Source of the DNA: Gloeobacter morelensis MG652769 | GTDB lineage: Bacteria; Cyanobacteriota; Cyanobacteriia; Gloeobacterales; Gloeobacteraceae | Assembly: GCF_021018745.1 (NCBI RefSeq) | Contig: NZ_CP063845.1 | Coordinates: 4,464,001 to 4,528,000, forward strand | Reading direction: 5' to 3' | DNA: 64,000 nucleotides | In this document: positions 53,423-61,730 of the stretch, one piece after another | Layout: the number at the start of each line of letters is the position of its first letter | Position numbering within the stretch: position 1 is the stretch's first letter | Program-made: the position numbers and the translations under genes | Notes under the pieces: model-generated | Told to the model about the DNA's origin: nothing | Databases searched by the model: none | Seen by the model: only the letters and a program-made list of their open reading frames with translations

Positions 53423-54511
53423 CTAGAACCCCATTGCCTTTGCTACCGCCGAAGCAGTGGGATCCGCTCCAGGAGCTATTTCCACGGCTGAGACAGCTAT
53501 AGCCCGGTCGGGATCTTTGAGGCCATTGCCGGTGAGTACGCAGACCACCTGCCCACCGGTAGGCGCTTCATGGCCGTACTTGAGCAGTCCGGCCACCGCG
53601 GCGGCACTGGCAGGTTCGCAGAAGATCCCCTCCTCGCAGGCGAGTATCCGGTACGCTTCGAGAATCTCCGGATCGCTCACCGCCCGGATGGCCCCTTCGC
53701 TCGCGCGTACCGCGGCAAGGGCGCGCGCGCCACTTGCCGGGTTGCCGATGCGGATGGCGGTGGCCACCGTCTCGGGATGGGCCACCGGTTCGACTTTGCC
53801 CCCCACCAGCGCCGCTGCACCGTTCGCCTCAAAACCCTGCAAAATCGGGCGCCCGGCAATCCGGCCGCGCTGGGCGTACTCGCAAAAACCCATCCAGTAG
53901 GCCGTAATATTGCCGGCGTTGCCGACTGGAATGCAAAGCCAGTCGGGGGCAGTGCCGAGTTGATCGCACACTTCGAAAGCAGCCGTTTTTTGGCCCTGCA
54001 ACCGAAACGGGTTGACCGAATTAACCAGGGTGATGGGGTAGTGTTCGGCCAGCGTGCGCACAATCGCCAACGCTTGGTCAAAGTTGCCGCGAATGGCAAT
54101 GACTTCGGCACCGTAAACCAGTGCTTGGGCGAGCTTACCCAGGGCGACGTAGCCTTCGGGAATAAGCACGTAGGCGCGCAGGCCCGCCCGGGCCGCGTAG
54201 GCGGCAGCGGCGGCGGAAGTATTGCCGGTACTCGCGCAGAGTACTGCCTGCGCCCCAGCTTCTTTGGCCTTGGACACAGCCATCGTCATCCCGCGGTCTT
54301 TGAAGCTGCCGGTCGGGTTGAGGCCGTCGAATTTTGCCCAGACTCGCAAGCTGCGGCCAAGCCGACGGGCGATCGATTCGAGGGGAATCAAAGGCGTGTT
54401 GCCCTCCCGGAGCGTCACCACCGGCGTGCGCTCGTCCACGGGCAGATATTCGCGGTAGTGCTCGATGAGTCCGGGCCAGTTTGCCCCGCTGCGCGGGAGG
54501 ATAGCAGTCAT
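53423..54511 (-). CDS. thrC: Threonine synthase
   Basis: A PLP enzyme that converts O-phosphohomoserine to threonine. The 362-residue protein shows [16 protein letters not shown] and the PLP Lys in [34 protein letters not shown] forms the phosphate-binding loop, and [26 protein letters not shown] and [14 protein letters not shown] follow. The short N-terminus, without the long E. coli-type extension, agrees with the group found in cyanobacteria and Bacillus. It is followed 20 bp later by the rRNA promoter. The ATG at 54509-54511 is the conserved start. Confidence 0.96.
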   Translation of the reverse strand: MTAILPRSGANWPGLIEHYREYLPVDERTPVVTLREGNTPLIPLESIARRLGRSLRVWAKFDGLNPTGSFKDRGMTMAVSKAKEAGAQAVLCASTGNTSAAAAAYAARAGLRAYVLIPEGYVALGKLAQALVYGAEVIAIRGNFDQALAIVRTLAEHYPITLVNSVNPFRLQGQKTAAFEVCDQLGTAPDWLCIPVGNAGNITAYWMGFCEYAQRGRIAGRPILQGFEANGAAALVGGKVEPVAHPETVATAIRIGNPASGARALAAVRASEGAIRAVSDPEILEAYRILACEEGIFCEPASAAAVAGLLKYGHEAPTGGQVVCVLTGNGLKDPDRAIAVSAVEIAPGADPTASAVAKAMGF

Positions 54512-54542
54512 AGCATTTCAGCGAAAGACGCCCTTATTGTGC

Positions 54543-55508
54543 CTAATTTCGATGGGCCTGGGCCAATGAATCGCCGGAGGCTCCCAGAGCACTGCGGGCG
54601 TTGCGGCGCAGACCGCCTGCCCTGACGCGCCGGATGGCGCTCCCTGCGCTCCAGCGCTCGAATTCGGCGTCGCTCAGGTTGGCGAGTTGATCGAGAGTGA
54701 TGTCATTCCAGGGATCGCGCGGTGCAAAGTCAGCCACCTCGCTGTATCGGCCCCACCGCTCAGCCCGCAGGTTGAACGGACAGCAGGTCTGGCACAGGTC
54801 GCAACCCACCACCCAGCCGTGTTGACGCTCGGCGATCGCTGCCGGTAACTCCGAAGTGCGATTCTCGATAGTGTGATAGGCCAGGCACTTGCGGGCGTCG
54901 ACCACAGCAGGTTCAACCAGGGCCGCAGTCGGGCAGGCCGAAAGACAGCGCGTACAAGTACCACAGTAATTGGGGTGGGGATTGTCGGCTTCGAGGTCGA
55001 GGGTGGAGAGGATCTCGCCCAGAAAAACCCAGGAGCCGTATTCGGGCGTGATCAAACAGGCGTTCTTGCCGATCCAGCCGATCCCGGCCGCCTCGGCCCA
55101 GGCTTTCTCCTGGATGGGACCGGTGTCGACGTAAGCGATGGCCCGGCAGCCGGGATCGCTCACTTCAATCCAGCGGGCAAGGGCCTTGAGCGGCTTGCTA
55201 AGCACCTTGTGGTAGTCGCGCCCGAGAGCGTAGCGCGAGATACGTGCCTGGCCGGGCGCGGGCGAACCCTGGGGGGTGTTGTAGTTGAGGGCCACGCAGA
55301 TGACCGAGCGTACCCCGGGTAGAACTTGCCGGATGTCCCGGCGGCGCGGGTCGTGCATCCAGCCCATCTCGCCGGCGTATCCGGCGGCAAGCCACCTGAT
55401 AAGCCGCGCCGACCCTTCGCCGTCGAGCGCATCGGCACGAGCAATTCCAACTTTGTGGAAGCCGAGATCCAGGGCTCTCGATTTGATTTGCGCCGCCGTC
55501 GGTGCCAT
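54543..55508 (-). CDS. queG: Epoxyqueuosine reductase
   Basis: QueG uses cobalamin and two [4Fe-4S] clusters to reduce epoxyqueuosine to queuosine in tRNA. The 321-residue protein has the N-terminal cobalamin-binding domain (LGFHKVGIARADALD, GEMGWMHDPRRRDIRQVLPG). Cluster Cys sets are CGTCTRCLSACPT with KCLAYHTIE, and GCDLCQTCCPFN. It lacks the C-terminal HEAT-repeat extension of some homologues. It ends 31 bp from thrC on the same strand, and dut is divergent 38 bp away. Confidence 0.95.
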   Translation of the reverse strand: MAPTAAQIKSRALDLGFHKVGIARADALDGEGSARLIRWLAAGYAGEMGWMHDPRRRDIRQVLPGVRSVICVALNYNTPQGSPAPGQARISRYALGRDYHKVLSKPLKALARWIEVSDPGCRAIAYVDTGPIQEKAWAEAAGIGWIGKNACLITPEYGSWVFLGEILSTLDLEADNPHPNYCGTCTRCLSACPTAALVEPAVVDARKCLAYHTIENRTSELPAAIAERQHGWVVGCDLCQTCCPFNLRAERWGRYSEVADFAPRDPWNDITLDQLANLSDAEFERWSAGSAIRRVRAGGLRRNARSALGASGDSLAQAHRN

Positions 55509-55546
55509 TGTGTGGGAGATCCGTTTGCTAGTACTTCATATTGTCG

Positions 55547-55990
55547 ATGGACTCGGTTCGTGTCGCCATCCAGCGCCTCGCTCATTGCTTTGCGTTTCCT
55601 ACCTACGCCCATCCCGGCGACGCCGGGCTCGACCTGTTCGCCGCCCATGCAGTCCCCTTGAGTATCACTCCCGGCCGCTTCGCGCGCGTGCCCACGGGGA
55701 TCGCCCTTGGTCTACCTGTGGGGTACATGGCCTTTGTCCAACCGCGCTCGGGCCTCGCTGCACGCCACGGCATCAGCGTGCTCAATAGCCCAGGCCTTAT
55801 CGACTGCGGCTACCGCGGCGAGATTCAGGTACTGCTCATCAACCACAGCGAGGTTCCTGTCGTCGTCTCGCGCGGGGATCGTATCGCCCAACTGGTCGTG
55901 CTGCCGGTGCCGCAGGTGCAGTTTTTCGAGGTTGGCGCCCTCGAAAGCTCCGAACGGCAAACCGGGGGCTTTGGCAGCAGCGGCTACTGA
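55547..55990 (+). CDS. dut: dUTP pyrophosphatase
   Basis: Dut hydrolyses dUTP to keep uracil out of DNA. The 147-residue trimeric enzyme has the five motifs in order: HPGDAGLDLFA, PRSGLAARHG, NSPGLIDCGYRGEI, RGDRIAQLVV and the C-terminal P-loop-like RQTGGFGSSGY. The ATG at 55547 is 6 bp after a TTG and lacks a strong ribosome site, so translation may be weak. It is divergent from queG by a 38-bp gap and ends at the hairpin at 55992-56014. Confidence 0.95.
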   Translation: MDSVRVAIQRLAHCFAFPTYAHPGDAGLDLFAAHAVPLSITPGRFARVPTGIALGLPVGYMAFVQPRSGLAARHGISVLNSPGLIDCGYRGEIQVLLINHSEVPVVVSRGDRIAQLVVLPVPQVQFFEVGALESSERQTGGFGSSGY

Positions 55991-55991
55991 G

Positions 55992-56014
55992 AGGCCGCCC
56001 CAATAGGACGGCCT
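55992..56014 (+). terminator. Hairpin after dut
   Basis: AGGCCG (55992-55997) pairs with CGGCCT (56009-56014) over an 11-base loop, followed by TTGCG. It starts one base after the dut stop codon and resembles a short terminator. Confidence 0.5.
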
Positions 56015-56134
56015 TTGCGATGGTTGTAGAACGTTAAATATTGTGTGATTTCGAAACAGATGTAAACCGATATTTCCTTTAGGTATTACACCTTAACGTA
56101 TAATCACGATTCCTGCAGAAAGGGGAGGCCGGAA

Positions 56135-56356
56135 ATGGTAGTGTCCCTGGTTAGAAACTCGAGCATTCGATTGGGCAGACACGTACAATGTCCGCGCTGC
56201 GGCTCGCTCGGTTGGTGGATGTTCGCAGGCGACATTTTGCGGGGTGAGTGTACTGCCTGTGCCCGGCGCGTGTACGGCTCCAGCCGGGTGCGCGGGCGGC
56301 TGTGGGAAATTTATGTTCCGGAGGAAGATTATTTTTTGTGCGTGCGCGGTTGCTGA
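56135..56356 (+). CDS. Small zinc-ribbon protein, hypothetical
   Basis: A 73-residue protein with two CXXC knuckles, CPRCG (residues 19-23) and CTACA (residues 39-43), separated by 16 residues. A zinc ribbon is the natural reading. The rest (GSSRVRGRLWEIYVPEEDYF) is basic then acidic, and a third Cys pair is at the end (CVRGC). GGGGAGG precedes the ATG, so it is well placed for translation. It is 126 bp before mreB on the same strand. Function unknown; nucleic-acid binding is possible. Confidence 0.6.
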   Translation: MVVSLVRNSSIRLGRHVQCPRCGSLGWWMFAGDILRGECTACARRVYGSSRVRGRLWEIYVPEEDYFLCVRGC

Positions 56357-56482
56357 TCTAGAACGTTGCGGCGAAGCCTGCTATTCTCGTTGTGCCCGCG
56401 GGGCCTGACTGGTGGAAATTTTTGAGCTGTTTCCACCGATTGGTGCCGTCTACACAGGCGAACAGCAGAGGTGCAGGGGTTT

Positions 56483-57514
56483 ATGGGAATTTTCAACCGC
56501 ATTCGGCGCGACATCGGCATCGACCTGGGGACAGCGAATACGTGCGTCTACATCGCCGGCCAGGGAGTGGTGCTCTCGGAACCCTCGGTGGTCGCCTTCG
56601 ACCGCGACAGCAAAAAGCTGCTCGCGGTCGGTGAGGAAGCGCGGCAGATGCTCGGGCGCACCCCCGGCAACATCACTGCCTCCAGACCTTTGCGCGATGG
56701 GGTGATTGCCGATTTTGACGCCACCGAGCTGATGCTGCAGCACTTTATTCGCAAAGTCGTAGGCAAGTCGCTGCTCGCCCCGCGCATGGTGATCGGCATC
56801 CCGAGCGGTGTGACCGGGGTCGAGCGCCGGGCGGTCATGGAGGCGGCCGTGCAGGCCGGAGCCAAAGAAGTCTTTTTAGTCGAGGAACCCATCGCCGCCG
56901 CCATTGGGGCGGGGCTACCGATCTCAGAGCCGGTGGGCAGCATGATCGTCGATATTGGCGGCGGCACCACCGAGGTGGCGATTATCTCGCTGCAGGGCAG
57001 CGTCATCTCCGAATCGGTGCGCGTGGCGGGCGATGAGATGAACGAGGCGATCGCCACCTACCTGAAAAAGCTCCACAACCTGGTGATCGGCGAGCGCACC
57101 GCCGAGATGATCAAGATACAAATCGGTTCGGCCTTCCCCTACAAGGGCGATGACGAGCAGAAGCTGGAGGTGCGCGGGCTGCATATGCTCTCGGGTCTGC
57201 CGCGCACGATTTCGATTCACGCCACCGAGGTGCGCGAGAGCATGAGCGAACCGCTCTCCGCCATCGTCGAGGCCGTCAAGCGCACCCTGGAGCAGGCGCC
57301 GCCGGAACTGGCCGCCGACATTTATGACCGGGGGATTGTGCTGGCTGGAGGCGGCGCGTTGCTCAAGGGCCTCGACGGTCTGATCAGCCATGAGACCGGG
57401 ATCGCCGTGCACGTCGCCGAGGAACCGCTCAACTGCGTGGTGCTGGGAACCGGCAAGATTCTGGAGACAAATACCCTCAACCGCGTCTTCAGCGGCACCT
57501 TCTCGGGCAGCTAG
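56483..57514 (+). CDS. mreB: Rod shape-determining protein MreB
   Basis: The bacterial actin homologue that guides cell-wall synthesis. The 343-residue protein starts MGIFNRIRRDIGIDLGTANT with phosphate loop 1 DLGTANT. IGIPSGVTGVERRAV, VEEPIAAAIGAGLPI, IVDIGGGTTEVAII and the GIVLAGGGALLKGLDGL block make the ATP site. It begins with a membrane-binding amphipathic stretch (GIFNRIRR). AGGGG lies upstream of the ATG. The usual mreC and mreD do not follow; a UbiB-family gene converges 7 bp downstream. Confidence 0.95.
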   Translation: MGIFNRIRRDIGIDLGTANTCVYIAGQGVVLSEPSVVAFDRDSKKLLAVGEEARQMLGRTPGNITASRPLRDGVIADFDATELMLQHFIRKVVGKSLLAPRMVIGIPSGVTGVERRAVMEAAVQAGAKEVFLVEEPIAAAIGAGLPISEPVGSMIVDIGGGTTEVAIISLQGSVISESVRVAGDEMNEAIATYLKKLHNLVIGERTAEMIKIQIGSAFPYKGDDEQKLEVRGLHMLSGLPRTISIHATEVRESMSEPLSAIVEAVKRTLEQAPPELAADIYDRGIVLAGGGALLKGLDGLISHETGIAVHVAEEPLNCVVLGTGKILETNTLNRVFSGTFSGS

Positions 57515-57521
57515 CGCGCTT

Positions 57522-59159
57522 CTACGCTCGGCGTCCGAAGACCAACCCAAAGCCCAATAAGCCGCCCAGCACCAGCAGGATGCTGCCGAGCCAGACTGCA
57601 TGACCAGTGGTATCTAGAGTGAAGGCAAGCGTTCCCGACAGCACCAGGGAGGCGGAGAGCAGCCCCATCGAAATCCGCCTGCCGGTCTCCTGGAGACTCG
57701 ATTGCACGGGTTCCCAGCCACTCAGCTGCACGCGCAGCTGGATAGTTTCTCCGGTCAAGCCCTGCAGCAGCAAATCGAAGCGGCGCGGGAACTTCAGCAG
57801 CAGTTCGCGCAAATCGAGGGCGGAGCGCAGCGCCTCCTGCAGCGGTGCGGTGCCGAACAGCCGGCGGCGAAACAGCTCGGTAATCAAAGGCTTGACGGTC
57901 TCGACCATGTTGAAATCGGGATCGAGGGAGCGGGCCACCCCTTCGAGGTTGGCCAGGGCCTTGACGTAAAGCCCGATATTGCCCGGCAGGCGAATGCCGT
58001 TTTCGCGCAGTACCCGCAGCATGTCGTAGAGCAGGGCGCCAAAGTTGATCTCCGCCAGCGAACGGTTGTAGTACTGGCGCAGCAGGCGGTCGAATTCGCC
58101 CTGGAGCCGGGCGAAATTGACGTTGTCGACCGCCTGGCCCAGGTCCAGGGTGAGCTGCGCGAAGCGCTGGGGGTCTTCCTGAACGATGGCGAGCAATTGC
58201 TCGGTAAGCAGCTGCTGGGTACGCGGATCGAGGGTGCCGACCATACCGCAGTCCAGCAAGGCGAGGCGCAGGGGCGCTCCCTCCGGCGGCTGCAGGCGAA
58301 AGAGGTTGCCGGGGTGCGGATCGGCGTGAAAAAAGCCGTCGACATAAATTTGCTGAAAAAAAGTCCGCACCGTCAGATCCGCCAGTTCCGGGGCTTTTTC
58401 GGGTAGAGGCAGTCCCAGGATGGGCTTGCCTTCTATCCACTCGAGGACCAGCACCCGCTGGGTGGTGTGCTCCCAGTAGACGCTGGGCACCACCACCCGG
58501 TTGGAATCGAACCAGGGGCTACCCTTCAGGCTCGCGCGCAGCGAATCGGTGTTTTTGCCCTCGCGGGTAAAGTCGAGTTCTCCAAGAAGACTAGCGGCGA
58601 ATTCTTCGGCGAGGGCCTTCGCGTCGTAGTACTTGCCCCAGCTCGACTGGGAGGAGAACCAATCGGCCAGTCCTTTGAGTATGCGGATGTCGCTCTCGAC
58701 GGTGCGTTCGATGCCAGGGCGCTGAACTTTGACTGCCACCACGTCGCCGCTCATCAGACGTGCCCGGTAGGTCACAGCGAGAGAACCGGCGGCCACCGGT
58801 ACCGGATTGAACTCCCGAAACACGCTCTCCATCGGGGCGATTAACTCGGAGCGCAATACCTGCTGTACCGCCTCCCAGGGTGCAGGGGGCACATCCGCCT
58901 GCAGCTCGGACAGCTCTTTGATGTACTCGGGCGGCAGCAGGTCGGGTCGGGTACTGAGCAGTTGGCCCAGCTTGATGAAGGTCGGCCCGAGGTCGATCAG
59001 GATCTCTTTGAGAACTTTGGGAAGGGGTAAGCGGGGTTCTTCGCCGGAACCGTCTTCTTTGTTTTGCAGGGCATTGGTCATGTAGCCCCAGCCATAGCGG
59101 GAAAAAATGCCCAAAATCTCGCGCTGGCGTGTCCAATCGGGTGCAAAGTTGGCAAGCAT
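57522..59159 (-). CDS. UbiB/ABC1 family atypical kinase
   Basis: A 545-residue ABC1 (AarF) kinase-like protein, associated with isoprenoid-quinone and lipid metabolism in bacteria and plastids. The KxGQ signature is FIKLGQLLSTRPDLLP, then the ATP site AAGSLAVTYRARL (A-rich loop replaced), VVAVKVQRPGIER with the catalytic Lys and the DFTREGKNTDSLR helix. DGFFHADPHPGNLF is the catalytic loop, LLDCGMVG the DFG equivalent. The C-terminus has two membrane helices (MGLLSASLVLSGTLAF, AVWLGSILLVLGGLLG). The start at 59159 (MLANFAPDW) was chosen over a TTG 6 bases upstream. A 12-bp hairpin upstream separates it from the next gene. Confidence 0.9.
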   Translation of the reverse strand: MLANFAPDWTRQREILGIFSRYGWGYMTNALQNKEDGSGEEPRLPLPKVLKEILIDLGPTFIKLGQLLSTRPDLLPPEYIKELSELQADVPPAPWEAVQQVLRSELIAPMESVFREFNPVPVAAGSLAVTYRARLMSGDVVAVKVQRPGIERTVESDIRILKGLADWFSSQSSWGKYYDAKALAEEFAASLLGELDFTREGKNTDSLRASLKGSPWFDSNRVVVPSVYWEHTTQRVLVLEWIEGKPILGLPLPEKAPELADLTVRTFFQQIYVDGFFHADPHPGNLFRLQPPEGAPLRLALLDCGMVGTLDPRTQQLLTEQLLAIVQEDPQRFAQLTLDLGQAVDNVNFARLQGEFDRLLRQYYNRSLAEINFGALLYDMLRVLRENGIRLPGNIGLYVKALANLEGVARSLDPDFNMVETVKPLITELFRRRLFGTAPLQEALRSALDLRELLLKFPRRFDLLLQGLTGETIQLRVQLSGWEPVQSSLQETGRRISMGLLSASLVLSGTLAFTLDTTGHAVWLGSILLVLGGLLGFGLVFGRRA

Positions 59160-59254
59160 GGGCAAATAGCTTTGGGTGGGGACGCCTTCTATTGTCGATC
59201 GGGGATCGCCAGGGTGAGTCCGCCTTTGAGCAGGTATATTGCCTTCCTAGCAAC

Positions 59255-59280
59255 AAAGGGCGTCTGTGCAGACGCCCTTT
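59255..59280. terminator. Hairpin upstream of the UbiB-family gene
   Basis: AAAGGGCGTCTG (59255-59266) and CAGACGCCCTTT (59269-59280) form a 12-bp stem with a TG loop. It follows the 95-residue gene's stop at 59306 in the minus direction and acts as its terminator. Confidence 0.75.
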
Positions 59281-59305
59281 GAGGATGATCGAGTTTTTAT
59301 CGGGC

Positions 59306-59593
59306 CTACCACCAGAGGCGGTTGCCATTCTCGTCGCAGCGGGCCGCCCGGATCAGGTTGCTAATCTTGCCCGCGTCATGCACATGGTGCAGAGCTATCT
59401 TGCGGCCATCGGGAAGCGTCCAGTGAAAGTACTTGGGATGCACTTCTTTGTACACTACCTTTTGATCAACGTTGCCGGTCTTTTCAAGCAGCGTCTGATC
59501 GTCGTGGTTGAAGTTTGCGTAGCTCTCGTTCGGATCGCTCACTCCATCCCTACGCGACTGACCGAGAGGACCAAAACGTTCCGACTTAACCAT
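59306..59593 (-). CDS. Hypothetical protein, 95 aa
   Basis: A small acidic-basic protein with no recognised family. The reading from ATG 59593 (MVKSERFGPLGQSRRDGVSD, PNESYANFNHDDQTLLEKTG, KVVYKEVHPKYFHWTLPDGR) is well placed behind a GAGG site. The end (RAARCDENGNRLWW) has an aromatic tail. A longer frame would start at 59671 with a hydrophobic N-terminus (VLASLIAEVF), but the site before it is weak. Cyanobacteria-restricted is plausible. It lies 32 bp from the S9 gene's hairpin and ends in the terminator at 59255-59280. Confidence 0.55.
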   Translation of the reverse strand: MVKSERFGPLGQSRRDGVSDPNESYANFNHDDQTLLEKTGNVDQKVVYKEVHPKYFHWTLPDGRKIALHHVHDAGKISNLIRAARCDENGNRLWW

Positions 59594-59760
59594 GGGAAAA
59601 ACCTCAGCTATTAAAGAAGCAAGAACAGCAGCAAAATAACTGTGTTCGATAACTTGATCATAGACCGACAAACGCTGAGCGCTCTCCCTCCGGCGGCCGA
59701 ATCGGGATCGACAGCAGGGTATAGTTTTGTGACTTTCCAGGTATAGAGAAAAGCCAGTTC

Positions 59761-59778
59761 AGCCTCCCGAAAGAGGCT
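59761..59778 (-). terminator. Short hairpin downstream of the S9 peptidase
   Basis: AGCCTC (59761-59766) pairs with GAGGCT (59773-59778) around a 6-base loop, 13 bp after the S9 peptidase stop on the minus strand. GGCTTTTCTC follows. A weak terminator. Confidence 0.4.
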
Positions 59779-59790
59779 CCAGACAGGCGT

Positions 59791-61707
59791 TTAGTCTCGA
59801 AGATTGTCGATGGGTACCGGTTCAATGATATCTGCCGGTGCAAATCCGAAGATGCGGGCAAAAAAGTAGAACTCCGCTTCCAGAGCCCGCTTGATGTTCT
59901 CGGCACGGCGAAAACCGTGCTGTTCGCCCTCGAAGGCGAGATAAGCGACCGGCAAACCCTTGATGCGCAGAGCTTCGACCATCGCTTCGGCCTGGTTCGG
60001 CGGTACGACCCTGTCTTCGAGTCCCTGCAGAAATATGACTGGGCAGGCAAGCTGGTCCAGGGAGTGAATCGGGGAACGGGCGATATAGAGAGCCTGGCAT
60101 TCGGGATAGGGACCGATCAGTCCGTCAAAGTAGCGCGCCTCGAATTTGTGGGTGTCGCGGGCCAGGGATTTCAGGTCGCTGACGCCGTAGTAGCTTGCTC
60201 CCGCCTTGAAGACATCCCGAAAGGCGAGGGCACACAGGGTGGTGTAGCCCCCGGCCGAGCTCCCATCGATGGCCAGCCGCCCGCCGTCGACATCGCCCCG
60301 AGCCACCAAAAACAAAGCCCCCTGCACACAGTCGTCCACATCGGCAATCCCCCAGCGGCCCTTCAGTTGCTCGCGGTAGGCGCGGCCATAGCCAGTGCTG
60401 CCCCGGTAGTTGACATCGAGCACCGCAAAACCTCGGCTGGTCCAGTACTGAATTTTCAGATTCAAAGCGCTGGAGGTGGCGGCAGTGGGACCGCCGTGGC
60501 TTTTGACCAGCAAAGGCGGCTTTTCCCCCGGCAGACCGATAAAATCCTGGTTGCAGGGAGGGTAGTAGTAGCCGTAGGCTATCTGGCTGTCGGTCGTCGT
60601 GAAAGTGAGTGATTCGGGCCGGCAAAGATAACCCGCATCCACCGGCAAATGGCTCGAAGTGCGCAGCACCCTGTGTACCCCGCTTTCGAGATCAAGCCTG
60701 ATAACCGCTGCAGGCTCCGTGGGTGAAGCAGCGACCAGGACGGCGCCGCCAGGCACGATCGCCGGTCCGGACAATTCGGTGTAGGGTAGCTCGATTGTTC
60801 GAAAGGCGCCGCTGTGTTTATCGAGCACCCCCAGCCGGGTCAGGCCCTTTTCTCTGTAAGTACAGAGAATCCGTCCCTCCGAGATAAAAGCGTAGGTAGA
60901 CACGCCGAAAACCCACTGGGGTAAGCCGAACTCCGCCTCCCGCGCGTAGAGCGCCTGAACCTCATTGCCCTCCCAGGCATAAAGATTCCACCAACCGCTG
61001 CGGTCGGAGATAAAGTGCAGCGTCCCATCTGGAGACCACTCGGGTTGGAAGATCGATTCTTGCGCACCTCCGGCGACAAGCACCGGCTGACCCACGCTGC
61101 CGTCTGCAAGAACATCGGCAACCCACAGTTCCGTACCATCCCAGGGCATGTTCGGATGATTCCAGCTCAGCCAGGCAAGGCGGTTGCCGTCTGAGCTGAA
61201 ACGAGGCGAGGCGTAGAAATCGGCACCGCTCACCAGTACGGTTGCAGTGTCCAGTTCGATGCGGATCAAAGCATTGATGACCTCGTCTTCTCGGTGTTCT
61301 TCGCGCACACAAATCAAATAGCGTTGATGAGGATCGATAGCCAGGTCGGCATAGGAGGAGCCGGAGACCATCGCGACGCTTTGTTCTGCCTGCTCAAGCC
61401 GGTAGAGAACTTGATCTGGAAAGTTTACAAAATAGACAACTCCGTCTTTGACCGCGTAGGCTCCGCCGCCATACTCGTGCACGCGGCTGCGGACGTTCGA
61501 CCCGGAGGGAGAGACGTCCTCGATGGCTCCACCGGCACCCATGCAAACCAGCACGGTGCGTCCTCCCTCGGTGGGCCGCGATTCGAGCCAGTAGACGTCG
61601 CTACCATCGGCCCTGACCATGCCCAGGCCGATGGTGCCCGAAACGATCAGATCCGCGGTGATGGGTGACTTCCAGGAACCGTAGGGGGCGCGTTGCACGT
61701 TATCCAT
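59791..61707 (-). CDS. S9 family prolyl oligopeptidase-like serine peptidase
   Basis: A 638-residue acylaminoacyl-peptidase/dipeptidyl-peptidase-type hydrolase. Residues 1 to about 390 are a beta-propeller (SDVYWLESRPTEGGRTVLV, FLARQ-free blades). The C-terminal alpha/beta-hydrolase has the nucleophile Ser in IDGSSAGGYTTL near residue 482, Asp in LQGLEDRVVPP and His in GEQHGFRRAEN. It acts on short peptides in the cytoplasm. A later start (MDNVQRAPYGSW at 61707) was chosen; the extra 30 residues of the longer frame lie over the murJ end. murJ is just upstream on the same strand, with a 23-bp gap. Confidence 0.9.
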   Translation of the reverse strand: MDNVQRAPYGSWKSPITADLIVSGTIGLGMVRADGSDVYWLESRPTEGGRTVLVCMGAGGAIEDVSPSGSNVRSRVHEYGGGAYAVKDGVVYFVNFPDQVLYRLEQAEQSVAMVSGSSYADLAIDPHQRYLICVREEHREDEVINALIRIELDTATVLVSGADFYASPRFSSDGNRLAWLSWNHPNMPWDGTELWVADVLADGSVGQPVLVAGGAQESIFQPEWSPDGTLHFISDRSGWWNLYAWEGNEVQALYAREAEFGLPQWVFGVSTYAFISEGRILCTYREKGLTRLGVLDKHSGAFRTIELPYTELSGPAIVPGGAVLVAASPTEPAAVIRLDLESGVHRVLRTSSHLPVDAGYLCRPESLTFTTTDSQIAYGYYYPPCNQDFIGLPGEKPPLLVKSHGGPTAATSSALNLKIQYWTSRGFAVLDVNYRGSTGYGRAYREQLKGRWGIADVDDCVQGALFLVARGDVDGGRLAIDGSSAGGYTTLCALAFRDVFKAGASYYGVSDLKSLARDTHKFEARYFDGLIGPYPECQALYIARSPIHSLDQLACPVIFLQGLEDRVVPPNQAEAMVEALRIKGLPVAYLAFEGEQHGFRRAENIKRALEAEFYFFARIFGFAPADIIEPVPIDNLRD

Positions 61708-61730
61708 CGGGGTGTGCCTCGTGGGTAAAT

